Source: Paractinoplanes polyasparticus (GTDB lineage Bacteria; Actinomycetota; Actinomycetes; Mycobacteriales; Micromonosporaceae). Taken from it: a stretch of DNA of 64,000 nucleotides. The notes beneath the pieces were generated by a model. The model was not told the DNA's origin and ran no database searches. It saw only the letters and a program-made list of their open reading frames with translations. Shown piece after piece: positions 49,106-57,068 of the stretch. The DNA lies in contig NZ_JAHWFK010000011.1 in the NCBI RefSeq assembly GCF_019710575.1, positions 1-64,000 on the forward strand. The letters run 5' to 3'. Every line of letters begins with the position of its first letter. Within the stretch, counting starts at the first letter, position 1. Position numbers and translations under genes: made by a program.

Positions 49106-49398
49106 CGAGCGGATACGAGGCGTACGAATCCGCCGGTGAGCTGCTGCGGGCCCTGTCCGCGCCGATCCGGGTGGCGATCGTCGCCGAGCTGGGCGCCGGC
49201 GAACGCTGCGTGCACGAGCTGGTCGAGAAGCTCGGCGCGCCGCAACCCCTGGTCTCCCAGCACCTGCGGGTGCTGCGGGGCGCCGGGGTGGTCCGGGGTG
49301 CACGACGTGGCCGGGAGATCGCATACTCGCTGGTGGACGATCACGTCGCGCACATCGTCGCCGACGCGGTCAGTCATGCGAGGGAGGTCCGATCGTGA
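49102..49398 (+). CDS. ArsR/SmtB-type metal-responsive regulator
   Basis: 98 residues with the winged-helix ArsR fold: ALSAPIRVAIVAELGAGERC, VHELVEKLGAPQPLVSQHLR, VLRGAGVVRGARRGREIAYS. The last helix has Asp79, His81 and His92 in the D-x-H-x10-H spacing of the alpha-5 zinc site of SmtB/CzrA, with Glu95 where the fourth His usually sits. This suggests a zinc- or similar metal-sensing repressor. It is embedded in the zinc uptake operon between znuB and zur and overlaps both. Confidence 0.8.
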   Translation: MTSGYEAYESAGELLRALSAPIRVAIVAELGAGERCVHELVEKLGAPQPLVSQHLRVLRGAGVVRGARRGREIAYSLVDDHVAHIVADAVSHAREVRS

Positions 49399-49799
49399 GC
49401 ACCGAACAGAACGTCGGGCAGCGCAACACCAAGCAGCGCACCGCGGTGAGCGCCGTGCTGGCCGAGGCCGAGGGCTTCTACAGCGCGCAGGAGCTGCATG
49501 CCCGGCTGAAGGAACGCGGTGAGCGCGTGGGCCTGACCACGGTCTACCGCACCCTGCAGGGGCTGGCCGACGCGGGTGAGATCGATGTCATGCGCCCACC
49601 CGGCGGCGAGCACCTCTACCGCCGGTGCAGCCAGGGCCACCACCACCATCTCGTGTGCCGGGAGTGCGGCAGCGCGGTCGAGGTGGAGGGCCCGGCGGTC
49701 GAGACGTGGGCCGACAAGGTGGCGAGCCGGCACGGCTACGTCGACGTCTCGCACACGTTGGAGATCTTCGGAACGTGCCCCACTTGCGCGAAGCGCTGA
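49395..49799 (+). CDS. zur: Zinc uptake regulator Zur (Fur family)
   Basis: 134 residues. Winged-helix N-terminal half (RNTKQRTAVSAVLAEAEGFY, SAQELHARLKERGERVGLTT, VYRTLQGLADAGEIDVMR) and a metal-rich C-terminal half: HLYRRCSQGHHHHLVCRECG, with the paired structural Cys CRECG and CPTC sites. Together with zinc it represses uptake genes at Zur boxes such as the one at 46438. GTG 49395 overlaps the ArsR stop. Operon order znuACB-arsR-zur. Confidence 0.9.
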   Translation: MSTEQNVGQRNTKQRTAVSAVLAEAEGFYSAQELHARLKERGERVGLTTVYRTLQGLADAGEIDVMRPPGGEHLYRRCSQGHHHHLVCRECGSAVEVEGPAVETWADKVASRHGYVDVSHTLEIFGTCPTCAKR

Positions 49800-49826
49800 C
49801 TTCGTCCCCATGGGACGCTGTGCGGC

Positions 49827-50435
49827 GTGAAGATCTATGCCGACCGGATCCCCGCCGCCGTACGCCAGCTCCTCACCGACATCCTCGTGGTTCTCTGGGT
49901 CTACGCGTGGATCCGGGCCGGACTGTGGGTCAACGACATGGTCGAGAAACTGGCCGTGCCGGGGGCCAAGCTCGAGAGCGCCGGCGGCGGCATCGCCGAC
50001 AACCTGACCGACGCCGGCAGCAAGGTCGGCGGGGTGCCGCTCGTCGGTGACCAGCTGGTCAAGCCGTTCGAAGGGGCTGCCTCGGCCGCCCGGTCACTCG
50101 CCGAGGCCGGACGCCAGCAGCAGGACATCGTCGACACGCTGGCGCTCGTCGTCGCGCTGATCGCCGTGGCCGTTCCGCTGGCGCTGGTGCTGTTCGGCTG
50201 GCTTCCGCTGCGGTTGCGCTGGATGCGCCGGGCCGCGGTGGCTTCGGCCGTACGCGATCAGCCCGCCGGACGCGACCTGCTGGCCCTGCGCGCCCTGGCC
50301 GGCCAGCCGCTGAACCGCCTGGCCAAGCTCGGCCCGGACATCGCCCAGAGCTGGCGCAACGGCGACGCCGAGGCGGTCGACGCGCTGGCCGAGCTCGAGC
50401 TCAGGAGACTCGGTCTGCGGTCTCGCCGGGGGTGA
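49827..50435 (+). CDS. Membrane protein with two helices, unknown function
   Basis: 202 residues from GTG 49827. An N-terminal helix (LLTDILVVLWVYAWIRAGLW) and a second helix (TLALVVALIAVAVPLALVLF) flank an external loop of about 70 residues rich in Gly and Ala (GGGIADNLTDAGSKVGG). The C-terminal part is a cytoplasmic basic and helical region (LPLRLRWMRRAAVASAVRDQ). The family is not recognised. Its 3' end overlaps the convergent DUF6328-type gene by 35 bp. Confidence 0.7.
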   Translation: MKIYADRIPAAVRQLLTDILVVLWVYAWIRAGLWVNDMVEKLAVPGAKLESAGGGIADNLTDAGSKVGGVPLVGDQLVKPFEGAASAARSLAEAGRQQQDIVDTLALVVALIAVAVPLALVLFGWLPLRLRWMRRAAVASAVRDQPAGRDLLALRALAGQPLNRLAKLGPDIAQSWRNGDAEAVDALAELELRRLGLRSRRG

Positions 50436-50949
50436 CCTTGGTCCGGCTGACCTTCTCGTCCTCCTCCTCGTCCTCGTCGTCGATCCAGTTGCGCCGGAAG
50501 AACGGCACAGCGGCCCAGAAGGTGAGGAAGAAGACGGCGGTGATCCCGGTGAAGACGAACGCGATCGTCCGGTCCAGGATGAAGTCGGTGACCAGCAGGA
50601 CCGCGCTGACCATCGAGACCAGCAGGAAGAACAGGCCGCCGGTGGCCATCGCGTGGGCGTAGCGCACCAGCTCCGGCTTGCGACCCTGCCGGAAGAGCGC
50701 CCGGTGGAACGCGACCGGCGCGATGATCATGGCGGTGGCGCCGGCCGCGGCCAGCAGCGCCACCACGTAGACGTCCTTCTGGAACTGCGTGACCTCGGGG
50801 AACCGGTTGCTGAAGGGCAGGGTCAGCAGAAAGGCGAACAGGATCTGGATGCCGGTCTGGGCGACCCGCAGCTCCTGCAACAGATCGGCGAAATTACGGT
50901 CCCAGCGCTGCTTCGCTGTTTCGTGCTTGCCACGCACCTCGTCTGCCAT
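50401..50949 (-). CDS. DUF6328-type four-helix membrane protein
   Basis: 182 residues. N-terminal helix RWDRNFADLLQELRVAQTGI leads to four hydrophobic spans (ILFAFLLTLPFSNRF, VVALLAAAGATAMIIAPVAF, GLFFLLVSMVSAVLLVTDFI, FVFTGITAVFFLTFWAAVPF) and an acidic C terminus with a run of Glu/Asp. The pattern fits DUF6328 proteins, function unknown. Start ATG 50949. The last 35 bp overlap the 3' end of the opposite gene. Confidence 0.75.
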   Translation of the reverse strand: MADEVRGKHETAKQRWDRNFADLLQELRVAQTGIQILFAFLLTLPFSNRFPEVTQFQKDVYVVALLAAAGATAMIIAPVAFHRALFRQGRKPELVRYAHAMATGGLFFLLVSMVSAVLLVTDFILDRTIAFVFTGITAVFFLTFWAAVPFFRRNWIDDEDEEEDEKVSRTKVTPGETADRVS

Positions 50950-50980
50950 GACGCTGCGGATTCCCCAAAGTGAACAGGAA

Positions 50981-51802
50981 TCAAACTCCGCCGATCCGAC
51001 GGAGCGCCGCCTCGGCGAGGGCGGTCGCGGCCTGCTCCGGTACCCAATGGCTGATACCCCTCATAGCAACCATTTCGTAGTCGGACTGGACCCAGTCGCG
51101 CGTGCGCAGAGCGGCGGCCAGCGAGACCACACCGTCCTTGTCGCTCCAGACGTAGGTGGTGGGCACCTCGATGAGGCCGGGGCCGTCGGGCGCGTTGCCG
51201 GTTGCCGCGCGGTACCAGTTCAGGCCGCCGGTGAGCCGGGCCGGGTCGTCGCGCATCGCCTCGACGTACTTGTCGCCGCGGTGGCCGATCGGCTTGAACA
51301 TGGCCCGCAGCACGGCGCCGTCGCGGGCCAGCAGCAACCGCTCGGCCGGCCGGGACTGGAAGACCTTGAAGTAGGTCATCCGGGCCCGCTGGGACGCGCG
51401 GGTCCGCAGGACCAGGCCCAGCGCCTTGGGGTGCGGCACCGAGACGGCGGTCAGGGTGCGCACCCGATCGGGGTGGGCCGAGGCCAGCCACCAGCCGACG
51501 ATCGCCCCCCAGTCGTGCCCGATCACGTGGGCCGACTCGATGCCGAGCGCGTCGAGCACGGCCACCGCGTCGGCGGTCGGCTCCCTCAAGTGGTAAGCGC
51601 TGACCTCGGCCGGGCGGGCGCCGGGCGAGGTGCCGCGCTGATCCAGGGCGTACGTCCGGAGACCGGCAGCGTGCAACTTCGGCGCGAGCAGATCGAACTC
51701 GCGGTGGTCCTGCGGGAAGCCGTGCAGCAGGAGCACCGGGTCGCCGTCGGCCGGCCCGCCCTCGTACACGTCGAAGGTCAGGCCACGCGCCTTGATCTCC
51801 AT
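50981..51802 (-). CDS. Alpha/beta hydrolase
   Basis: 273 residues of the epoxide hydrolase/haloalkane dehalogenase-like group. Landmarks are oxyanion segment LLLHGFPQDHREFD near residue 30, YALDQRGTSPG near 60, nucleophile elbow VIGHDWGAIVGWWLAS near 95 (GHDWGA, Asp nucleophile), and GISHWVPEQA near 250 containing the catalytic His. The G-H-D-W-G nucleophile indicates an epoxide hydrolase or dehalogenase type rather than an esterase. ATG 51802 has GAGGGAG upstream. It is divergent from the thiamin riboswitch. Confidence 0.82.
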   Translation of the reverse strand: MEIKARGLTFDVYEGGPADGDPVLLLHGFPQDHREFDLLAPKLHAAGLRTYALDQRGTSPGARPAEVSAYHLREPTADAVAVLDALGIESAHVIGHDWGAIVGWWLASAHPDRVRTLTAVSVPHPKALGLVLRTRASQRARMTYFKVFQSRPAERLLLARDGAVLRAMFKPIGHRGDKYVEAMRDDPARLTGGLNWYRAATGNAPDGPGLIEVPTTYVWSDKDGVVSLAAALRTRDWVQSDYEMVAMRGISHWVPEQAATALAEAALRRIGGV

Positions 51803-51871
51803 GTGATCACTCCCTCGCTGTTCGCCGCCCCGCTGCGGTGTTACGTTCATCGAAACACAGCACGAAAGCAG

Positions 51872-51959
51872 TTCCGACAGGGGAGCGCACAGCGCTGAGA
51901 GTGCGGGCGACCGCAGACCCTCGCACCTGATCTGGGTAATGCCAGCGCAGGAAGTTCGG
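51872..51959 (+). promoter_or_regulatory. TPP riboswitch
   Basis: The aptamer core is present: GGGAGC, GCTGAGAG at 51894-51901, GACCC and ACCTGATCTGGGTAATGCCA at 51925-51944, ending CGCAGGAAG. It precedes ykoE. A large hairpin at 51975-52007 and a Shine-Dalgarno hairpin at 52015-52036 form its expression platform. Confidence 0.92.
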
Positions 51960-51974
51960 TCTTTTCTCCAGCCG

Positions 51975-52007
51975 CGCCGTGTCCCGGGCCCGCCCCGGGG
52001 GACGGCG
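51975..52007 (+). promoter_or_regulatory. Leader hairpin between riboswitch and ykoE
   Basis: CGCCGT/ACGGCG and a G+C-rich inner arm (CCCGG/CCGGG) form a strong hairpin, part of the riboswitch leader. There is no clear T-run, so it is more likely a structural element than a terminator. Confidence 0.5.
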
Positions 52008-52014
52008 TGCGTCT

Positions 52015-52036
52015 CCTCCCGGTACAAACTGGGAGG
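52015..52036 (+). promoter_or_regulatory. Shine-Dalgarno-sequestering hairpin of ykoE
   Basis: CCTCCC (52015-52020) pairs perfectly with GGGAGG (52031-52036), whose GGAGG is the ykoE ribosome site eight bases before ATG 52045. This gives translational control by the upstream TPP aptamer. Confidence 0.7.
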
Positions 52037-52044
52037 TTCCAACC

Positions 52045-52617
52045 ATGAACAACCGCTGGCGCACGATAGACATCGTGATCGCCTCGATCATCGCCGTCTC
52101 GTTCGGCGTGATCTTCTGGGCGTGGGGTCTGCTCTGGAACGGCCCCGCCGACGCCATCCCGCTGCCCGGCCGGGCCGTGCTCTACGGCGTCTGGCTGGTG
52201 CCGGCCGTCCTCGGCGCGCTGATCGTGCGCAAGCCGGGCGCGGCGTTCTACACGCTCTCGCTGGCCTCGCTCGTCTCGGTGGCCATCGGCGTGAGCTGGG
52301 GCTGGACGATCGTCGTGCAGGGCCCGCTGGAGGCGCTGGGCGCCGAGCTGATCTTCGCGATCTTCGCCTACAAGGTCTACCGCCTGCCGGTGGCGCTGCT
52401 GGCGGGCGCGACGGCCGGGGTGGTGGCCGCGGTCTACGACGCGTTCGTCTGGTACGGCGGCACGTCATGGGCCACCATGCGGATCCCGTACATCCTCATC
52501 ACCGGGGTGTCGGCTCTGGTCATCGCGGGGCTCGGCAGCGTGCTGCTGACCCGCGCGCTGGCCCAGACCGGCGTTCTCGATCGTTTCCCGGCGGGCCGGT
52601 CGCGCGCGCTCGTCTGA
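52045..52617 (+). CDS. ykoE: ECF transporter S component YkoE (thiamin/HMP)
   Basis: 190 residues with six helices: IDIVIASIIAVSFGVIFWAW, GRAVLYGVWLVPAVLGALIV, FYTLSLASLVSVAIGVSWGW, then VALLAGATAGVVAAVYDAFV and a final span IPYILITGVSALVIAGLGSV. It is the substrate-binding membrane subunit of the thiamin or hydroxymethylpyrimidine ECF transporter. The TPP riboswitch upstream confirms the substrate class. It heads ykoEDC. Confidence 0.9.
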   Translation: MNNRWRTIDIVIASIIAVSFGVIFWAWGLLWNGPADAIPLPGRAVLYGVWLVPAVLGALIVRKPGAAFYTLSLASLVSVAIGVSWGWTIVVQGPLEALGAELIFAIFAYKVYRLPVALLAGATAGVVAAVYDAFVWYGGTSWATMRIPYILITGVSALVIAGLGSVLLTRALAQTGVLDRFPAGRSRALV

Positions 52618-52636
52618 TTTTCTTCGATTGGCAGAT

Positions 52637-54124
52637 ATGAGTGAGGTCGTCCTCCGCGGATTCGGCTGGCGGCATGCCGGCCGGCGCGCCTGGGCTGTCC
52701 GCGACGTCGACCTGCACATCGCGCACGGCGAGCGGGTGCTCCTGCTCGGTCCTTCCGGGGCCGGTAAGAGCACCCTGCTCGCGGCGCTGGCCGGCCTGCT
52801 CCCGGAAGACTCGGGCGAGGCCGCGGGCACGATCGAGATCGACGGTCTCGATCCGCTCAAGGCCCGCCGGCGCGCAGCCACCGAAGCCTGGTCCTCCGGA
52901 CGGCACGGAGAACCCGGGCAAGGGGTGGGCATCGTCTTCCAGGATCCGCAGACCCAGCTGGTCATGGCCCGCAGCGGCGACGACGTGGCGTTCGGCCTGG
53001 AGAATCGCGGCGTGCCACCGGCCCAGATCTGGCCCCGGGTCAGCGACGCGCTCGACCGGGTCGGCTTTCCCTACCCGATCACCCGGTCGACGGCAGCGCT
53101 GTCCGGCGGCGAGGCACAGCGGCTGGCGCTCGCCGGGGTGCTGGCGCTGCGGCCCGGCCTGCTGCTGCTCGACGAGCCGACCGCCAATCTCGACCCGGCC
53201 GGCGCCGAGCTGGTGCGCGAGTCGCTCGCCGCGTTGCGGGACCAGACCACGATCCTGGTCGAGCACCGTGTGGCCGAGGCGCTGCCCCTGGTCGACCGGG
53301 TGGTCGTGCTCGAGGCGGGCGGCGGGGTGCGGGCCGACGGCGCGCCCGAGATGGTGTTCGCGGCGTACGGCGACCGGCTGGCCGACGAGGGCGTCTGGGT
53401 GCCCGGCTTCACGATTCCCCCGCTCAGGTCGGCCACCACGCCCGGACCCGAGCTCGTCCGGGCTTCGCAGGTGGCGGTGAGCCACCGACTCGCGCCGGTG
53501 TCGCTGGCCGTGAACGCCGGCGAGGTGCTGGCTGTGACCGGCCCCAACGGCGCCGGGAAGTCGACGTTGGCGCTGACGCTCGGCGGCCTGCTCGCGCCGA
53601 CCGGCGGCCGGGTGCACGGCTTCGGCGACGACCGGCCGCCGCACCGCTGGCGGGCGGCCACCCTGACCGGACGGATCGGCTCGGTCTTTCAGAACCCGGA
53701 GCACCAGTTCGTCACCGCCCGCGTCGCCGACGAGCTGGCCGTCGGCCCGCGGCGGCTGGGCCGGTCGGCGGCCGAGGTGACCCGGATCGTCGACGACCTG
53801 CTCGACCGCCTGCGCCTGAGCAAGCTGGCCGGGGCCAACCCGTACACGCTCTCGGGCGGCGAGGCCCGCCGCCTGAGCGTGGCCACCGCGCTGGCCGGCG
53901 CGCCCCGCCTGCTGGTGCTCGACGAGCCGACCTTCGGACAGGACAGGCGCACCTGGATCGAGCTGGTCACCCTGCTGGCCACGCTGCGCGACGACGGCCA
54001 CGGCATCGTCGCGGTCACCCACGACGACGACTTCGTGCAGACCGTGGCCGACCGCACCCATCCCCTGGGCTCCGCCCGCCTGCGCGATCCCCTCCCCCAT
54101 CGCCGCCCCGGCGGCCGCCCATGA
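52637..54124 (+). CDS. ykoD: ECF transporter fused ATPase YkoD
   Basis: 495 residues with two ABC domains in one chain. First: Walker A LLGPSGAGKSTLLA near 40, signature ALSGGEAQRLALAGVL near 155 and Walker B LLLDEPTANLDPAG. Second: Walker A VTGPNGAGKSTLAL near 305, signature TLSGGEARRLSVATAL near 410 and Walker B VLDEPTFGQDRRT. It pairs with YkoC and YkoE for thiamin-precursor uptake. The start is ATG 52637 (MSEVVLRGFGW); TTG 52628 is an alternative, and no clear ribosome site is visible for either. Its end overlaps ykoC by four bases. Confidence 0.88.
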   Translation: MSEVVLRGFGWRHAGRRAWAVRDVDLHIAHGERVLLLGPSGAGKSTLLAALAGLLPEDSGEAAGTIEIDGLDPLKARRRAATEAWSSGRHGEPGQGVGIVFQDPQTQLVMARSGDDVAFGLENRGVPPAQIWPRVSDALDRVGFPYPITRSTAALSGGEAQRLALAGVLALRPGLLLLDEPTANLDPAGAELVRESLAALRDQTTILVEHRVAEALPLVDRVVVLEAGGGVRADGAPEMVFAAYGDRLADEGVWVPGFTIPPLRSATTPGPELVRASQVAVSHRLAPVSLAVNAGEVLAVTGPNGAGKSTLALTLGGLLAPTGGRVHGFGDDRPPHRWRAATLTGRIGSVFQNPEHQFVTARVADELAVGPRRLGRSAAEVTRIVDDLLDRLRLSKLAGANPYTLSGGEARRLSVATALAGAPRLLVLDEPTFGQDRRTWIELVTLLATLRDDGHGIVAVTHDDDFVQTVADRTHPLGSARLRDPLPHRRPGGRP

Positions 54125-54921
54125 CTCTCGCGCTCCAGCCCGTCGCGAACCCCTCGGCCCCGCTGGCCCGCCGCAACCCGGTGGCCAAGCTGGCCGCCGC
54201 GCTGCTCTTCTCGCTTCCCCTGATCTCCACCCTCGACCCGCTGACCCCCGCCATCGCGCTCGCCGTCGAACTGGCCGTCGTCCCGCTCTTCGGCCTGCGG
54301 TACTCCACCCTCGTCCGGCGGGCCTGGCCGTTGCTGATCGGCGCGTTCGGACTGCTGGTCACGATGGTGCTGTTCGCCGCCGAGCGCGGTGGCTCACTGC
54401 TGCTGAACCTGGGCCCGTTCGACGTCACCACCGGCGTGCTGATGGCAGCGCTCGGCCTGATCCTGCGGCTGTTCGCGGTGGCCGTTCCCGGCGTGCTGGT
54501 CTTCGCCACCACCGACCCGACCGACCTGGCCGACGCCCTGGTGCAGAACGCGAAGGCGCCGGCCCGGTTCGCCCTGGGCGCGCTGGCCGCGTTCCGCCTG
54601 CTGCCGCTGCTCGGCGCCGAATGGCAGATGCTGACGCTGGCCCGCCGGGCCCGCGGCATCGACGCCGGCCGCAATCCGGTGGCCGTGCTGCGACTCTTCG
54701 TCTCGACGGCCTTCGCGCTGCTGGTCGGCGCCCTGCGGCGGGGCGGCCGGCTCGCGGTGGCGATGGACGCGCGCGGCTTCGACTCGGGGGTTCCCCGCAC
54801 GTACGCCCGGAGGCAGGTCTTCCGCCGGGCCGACGCTTTACTCGTGGCCGGCGCGGCGGTGCTGTCGGTCCTGACCCTCGGCACCACGATCGCGCTGGGC
54901 CTCTTCCGCCCGATCATCTGA
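54121..54921 (+). CDS. ykoC: ECF transporter T component YkoC
   Basis: 266 residues with six or so helices: KLAAALLFSLPLISTLDPLT, LLIGAFGLLVTMVLFAAERG, FDVTTGVLMAALGLILRLFA. The coupling motifs with A-R-G are ARRARGIDAGRN near 180 and AMDARGFDSGVP near 217, as in EcfT proteins. It connects the ATPase to YkoE. The start overlaps the ykoD stop (ATGA), so the three genes are coupled and controlled by the TPP riboswitch. Confidence 0.88.
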   Translation: MTLALQPVANPSAPLARRNPVAKLAAALLFSLPLISTLDPLTPAIALAVELAVVPLFGLRYSTLVRRAWPLLIGAFGLLVTMVLFAAERGGSLLLNLGPFDVTTGVLMAALGLILRLFAVAVPGVLVFATTDPTDLADALVQNAKAPARFALGALAAFRLLPLLGAEWQMLTLARRARGIDAGRNPVAVLRLFVSTAFALLVGALRRGGRLAVAMDARGFDSGVPRTYARRQVFRRADALLVAGAAVLSVLTLGTTIALGLFRPII

Positions 54922-54969
54922 CCGCCCCACTCTTGACTTTCGGCAGTAGTGGCGGGCCGGGTGCGTCGA

Positions 54970-54975
54970 TAGCCT
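54970..54975 (+). promoter_or_regulatory. -10 hexamer (leaderless type) of the histidine kinase gene
   Basis: TAGCCT lies six bases before ATG 54982. The spacing matches the leaderless class. Confidence 0.5.
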
Positions 54976-54981
54976 GGCCGG

Positions 54982-56427
54982 ATGCGGGGACGGCGGGAGT
55001 GGCTGGCCGACGGGCTGCTCGGGGCGGTGCTCATCGCGCCGGTCCTCGTGCACCAGGTGATGTCCGGCGATGTGCTCAGGGTTCTGGCCGCGCTCGCGGT
55101 CGCGGCCGTGCTGGTGGCGACCGTGCGGCGGTCGCCGGTGGTGGGTCTGCTGGTGGTGCTGCTGGGCACGCTGGCCGACGGGAACTTCGTGTTCGGCCTG
55201 CCGGTGATGAGCTACCTGGCCGGGTTGCGCACGGAACGGATCCGCGTGGTCGCCGCCGCGTTCGCGGTGATCGCGGCCGGCGGGACGGCGCTCAACTTCA
55301 CCGTGTTCGGCACCAGCCTGGGCGACTGGTTCTTCCTGGCCATGTCCCTGTTGCTGCTCGGCGTCTTCCCGTGGCTGGCCGGGCGCTACCGGGCGCAGCA
55401 GACCCGGCTCGTGTCGGCCGGGTGGGAACGCGCGGCCCGCCTCGAGTACGAGCGCCGGCTGGTCGTGCGCGAGGTGCGGCTGCGCGAGCGGGCTCGCATC
55501 GCGCAGGAGATGCACGATTCGCTCGGGCACGAGCTGAGCCTGATCGCGCTGCACGCCGGCGCCCTCGAAACCACTCCCGGGCTGGCCGAGAAGCAGAGCG
55601 CCACTGCCGGCCGCATCCGCGAGTCGGCCGCCACCGCCACCGACCGGCTGCGCGAGATCATCGGGGTGCTGCGCGACGAGGACGACGCGGCGCCCCTCGA
55701 GCCCGCCGGGGAACAGGTCGAGGCGCTGGTCGAGCGGCACCGGGCGACCGGGATGACTGTCCTGTTCACGCGGACGGGCGACCTGCCCCCACCGGTCGCG
55801 CCAACCGTCCACCACGTGCTGCGCGAGGCGCTCACCAACGCGAGCCGGCACGCGCCGGGCGCCACCGTACGGGTCCTGGTGGCCGACGACGGCACCCGAT
55901 CGACCGTCTCGGTGACGAACGAGGCGCCGGCCACACCGCCCGGGCCCGCGGCAACGACCGGCCTGGGCCTGGCCGGGCTGCGGGAACGACTGCGCCTGGC
56001 CGGCGGCACCCTGACCGCCGAGCCCACGCCCGACGGGGGCTTCCGCACCACGGCCGTGATTCCGCACGACGCCACACCCGTGCTCGACAACCCGCCCGTG
56101 GAGGAGGAGATGCACGATGCCCGGCGTCGCGCGCGCCGCAGCCTGGCCGCCGCGATCCTCACTCCGCTCGTGCTGGCCACGGTCACCGCGATCGGCTACT
56201 ACCCGTTCGCGGTCGCCGGCTCGGTGCTCGACGAGGCCGCGTTCGACGCGATGAGGACGGGCACACCGCGGGCCGATCTCGTCGACGTCCTGCCGGCCCG
56301 CCAGACGCCGGGCGACCGGCCCCGGGGGTGCGAGCTCTACACCGACGGCAACTTCCCGATGGCCGGCGCCACCTACCGGCTGTGCTTCACCGACGGCCGC
56401 CTGACCGGCAAGGAACGACTGAGGTGA
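54982..56427 (+). CDS. NarL-type sensor histidine kinase with C-terminal exported tail
   Basis: 481 residues. Four to five N-terminal helices (LLGAVLIAPVLVHQVMSGDV, VLAALAVAAVLVATV, then VVAAAFAVIAAGGTALNF) are followed by a short coiled linker, HisKA_3 with His178 (QEMHDSLGHELSLIALHAG) and HATPase (REALTNASRHAPGATVRVLV, GLGLAGLRERLRLAGGTL). Beyond about residue 385 is an unusual extension: a membrane helix (SLAAAILTPLVLATVTAIGY) and a C-terminal segment of about 65 residues with two Cys (GCELYTDGNFPMAGATYRLC) that would face outside. It is the sensor of the following regulator; the two genes overlap (GTGA). Confidence 0.82.
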   Translation: MRGRREWLADGLLGAVLIAPVLVHQVMSGDVLRVLAALAVAAVLVATVRRSPVVGLLVVLLGTLADGNFVFGLPVMSYLAGLRTERIRVVAAAFAVIAAGGTALNFTVFGTSLGDWFFLAMSLLLLGVFPWLAGRYRAQQTRLVSAGWERAARLEYERRLVVREVRLRERARIAQEMHDSLGHELSLIALHAGALETTPGLAEKQSATAGRIRESAATATDRLREIIGVLRDEDDAAPLEPAGEQVEALVERHRATGMTVLFTRTGDLPPPVAPTVHHVLREALTNASRHAPGATVRVLVADDGTRSTVSVTNEAPATPPGPAATTGLGLAGLRERLRLAGGTLTAEPTPDGGFRTTAVIPHDATPVLDNPPVEEEMHDARRRARRSLAAAILTPLVLATVTAIGYYPFAVAGSVLDEAAFDAMRTGTPRADLVDVLPARQTPGDRPRGCELYTDGNFPMAGATYRLCFTDGRLTGKERLR

Positions 56428-57068
56428 AGGTGCTGATCGCCGACGACGAGGCGATGATCCGGGCCGGCATCCGCGCGATCCTCGACAACGACGCCGGCAT
56501 CGAGGTGATCGCCGAGGCCGGGGACGGGATCGAGGCGGTCGACCTGGTGCGGCGGCACCGGCCCGCCGTGGTGCTGCTGGACATCCGGATGCCGCGGCGT
56601 GACGGGCTGGCCGCGGCGGCCGAGATCCGGCGGGTCGCGCCCGCCACCGGCGTGCTCATGCTGACCACGTTCGGCGAGGACGAGTACATCGTGCGGGCCA
56701 TAGCCGCCGGGGCGGCCGGCTTCCTGCTCAAGTCGAGCGACCCGCGCGAGCTGACCGCGGCGATCCGGGCTGTCGCGGCGGGCGCGGCCTACCTCTCGCC
56801 GCGGGTGGCCCACCGGGTCATCACCGAGCTGGCCGGCGCACGGCTGGGTGCGGGAGCCGAAGCCCGTTCCAAGGTGGATTCCCTCACCGACCGGGAGCGC
56901 GAGGTGCTCGCCCTGATCGGTGAGGGGCTGTCCAATGCGGAGATCGGCCGGCGGCTCTTCCTCGTCGAGGGCACCGTGAAGGCGTACGTCAGCAGCCTGT
57001 TGAGCCGGCTCGGCGCGCGCAACCGGGTGCAGGCGGCGATCGTCGCCTACGAGGCCGGGCTGGTCTAG
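56424..57068 (+). CDS. NarL/LuxR-family response regulator
   Basis: 214 residues. The receiver has Asp53 in VVLLDIRMPRRDGLA and switch region LMLTTFGEDEYIVRAI, then Lys in FLLKSSDPRE. The helix-turn-helix is LTDREREVLALIGEGLSNAE, with VEGTVKAYVSSLLSRLG. GTG 56424 overlaps the kinase stop (GTGA), so the pair is coupled. The gene ends at TAG shared with the opposite ABC permease stop. It probably controls the adjacent ABC exporter. Confidence 0.88.
   Translation: MKVLIADDEAMIRAGIRAILDNDAGIEVIAEAGDGIEAVDLVRRHRPAVVLLDIRMPRRDGLAAAAEIRRVAPATGVLMLTTFGEDEYIVRAIAAGAAGFLLKSSDPRELTAAIRAVAAGAAYLSPRVAHRVITELAGARLGAGAEARSKVDSLTDREREVLALIGEGLSNAEIGRRLFLVEGTVKAYVSSLLSRLGARNRVQAAIVAYEAGLV

Noticed and set aside
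49801..49830. GACGCT seven bases before GTG 49827 as another leaderless -10
   Set aside because: The first base is G rather than T, so it fails the TANNNT rule used for the other promoters.
54621..56423. Long open frame leading into the response regulator gene
   Set aside because: Only the part from GTG 56424 matches a response regulator; the upstream part is an Arg/Gly/Ala-rich shadow of ykoC and the kinase.
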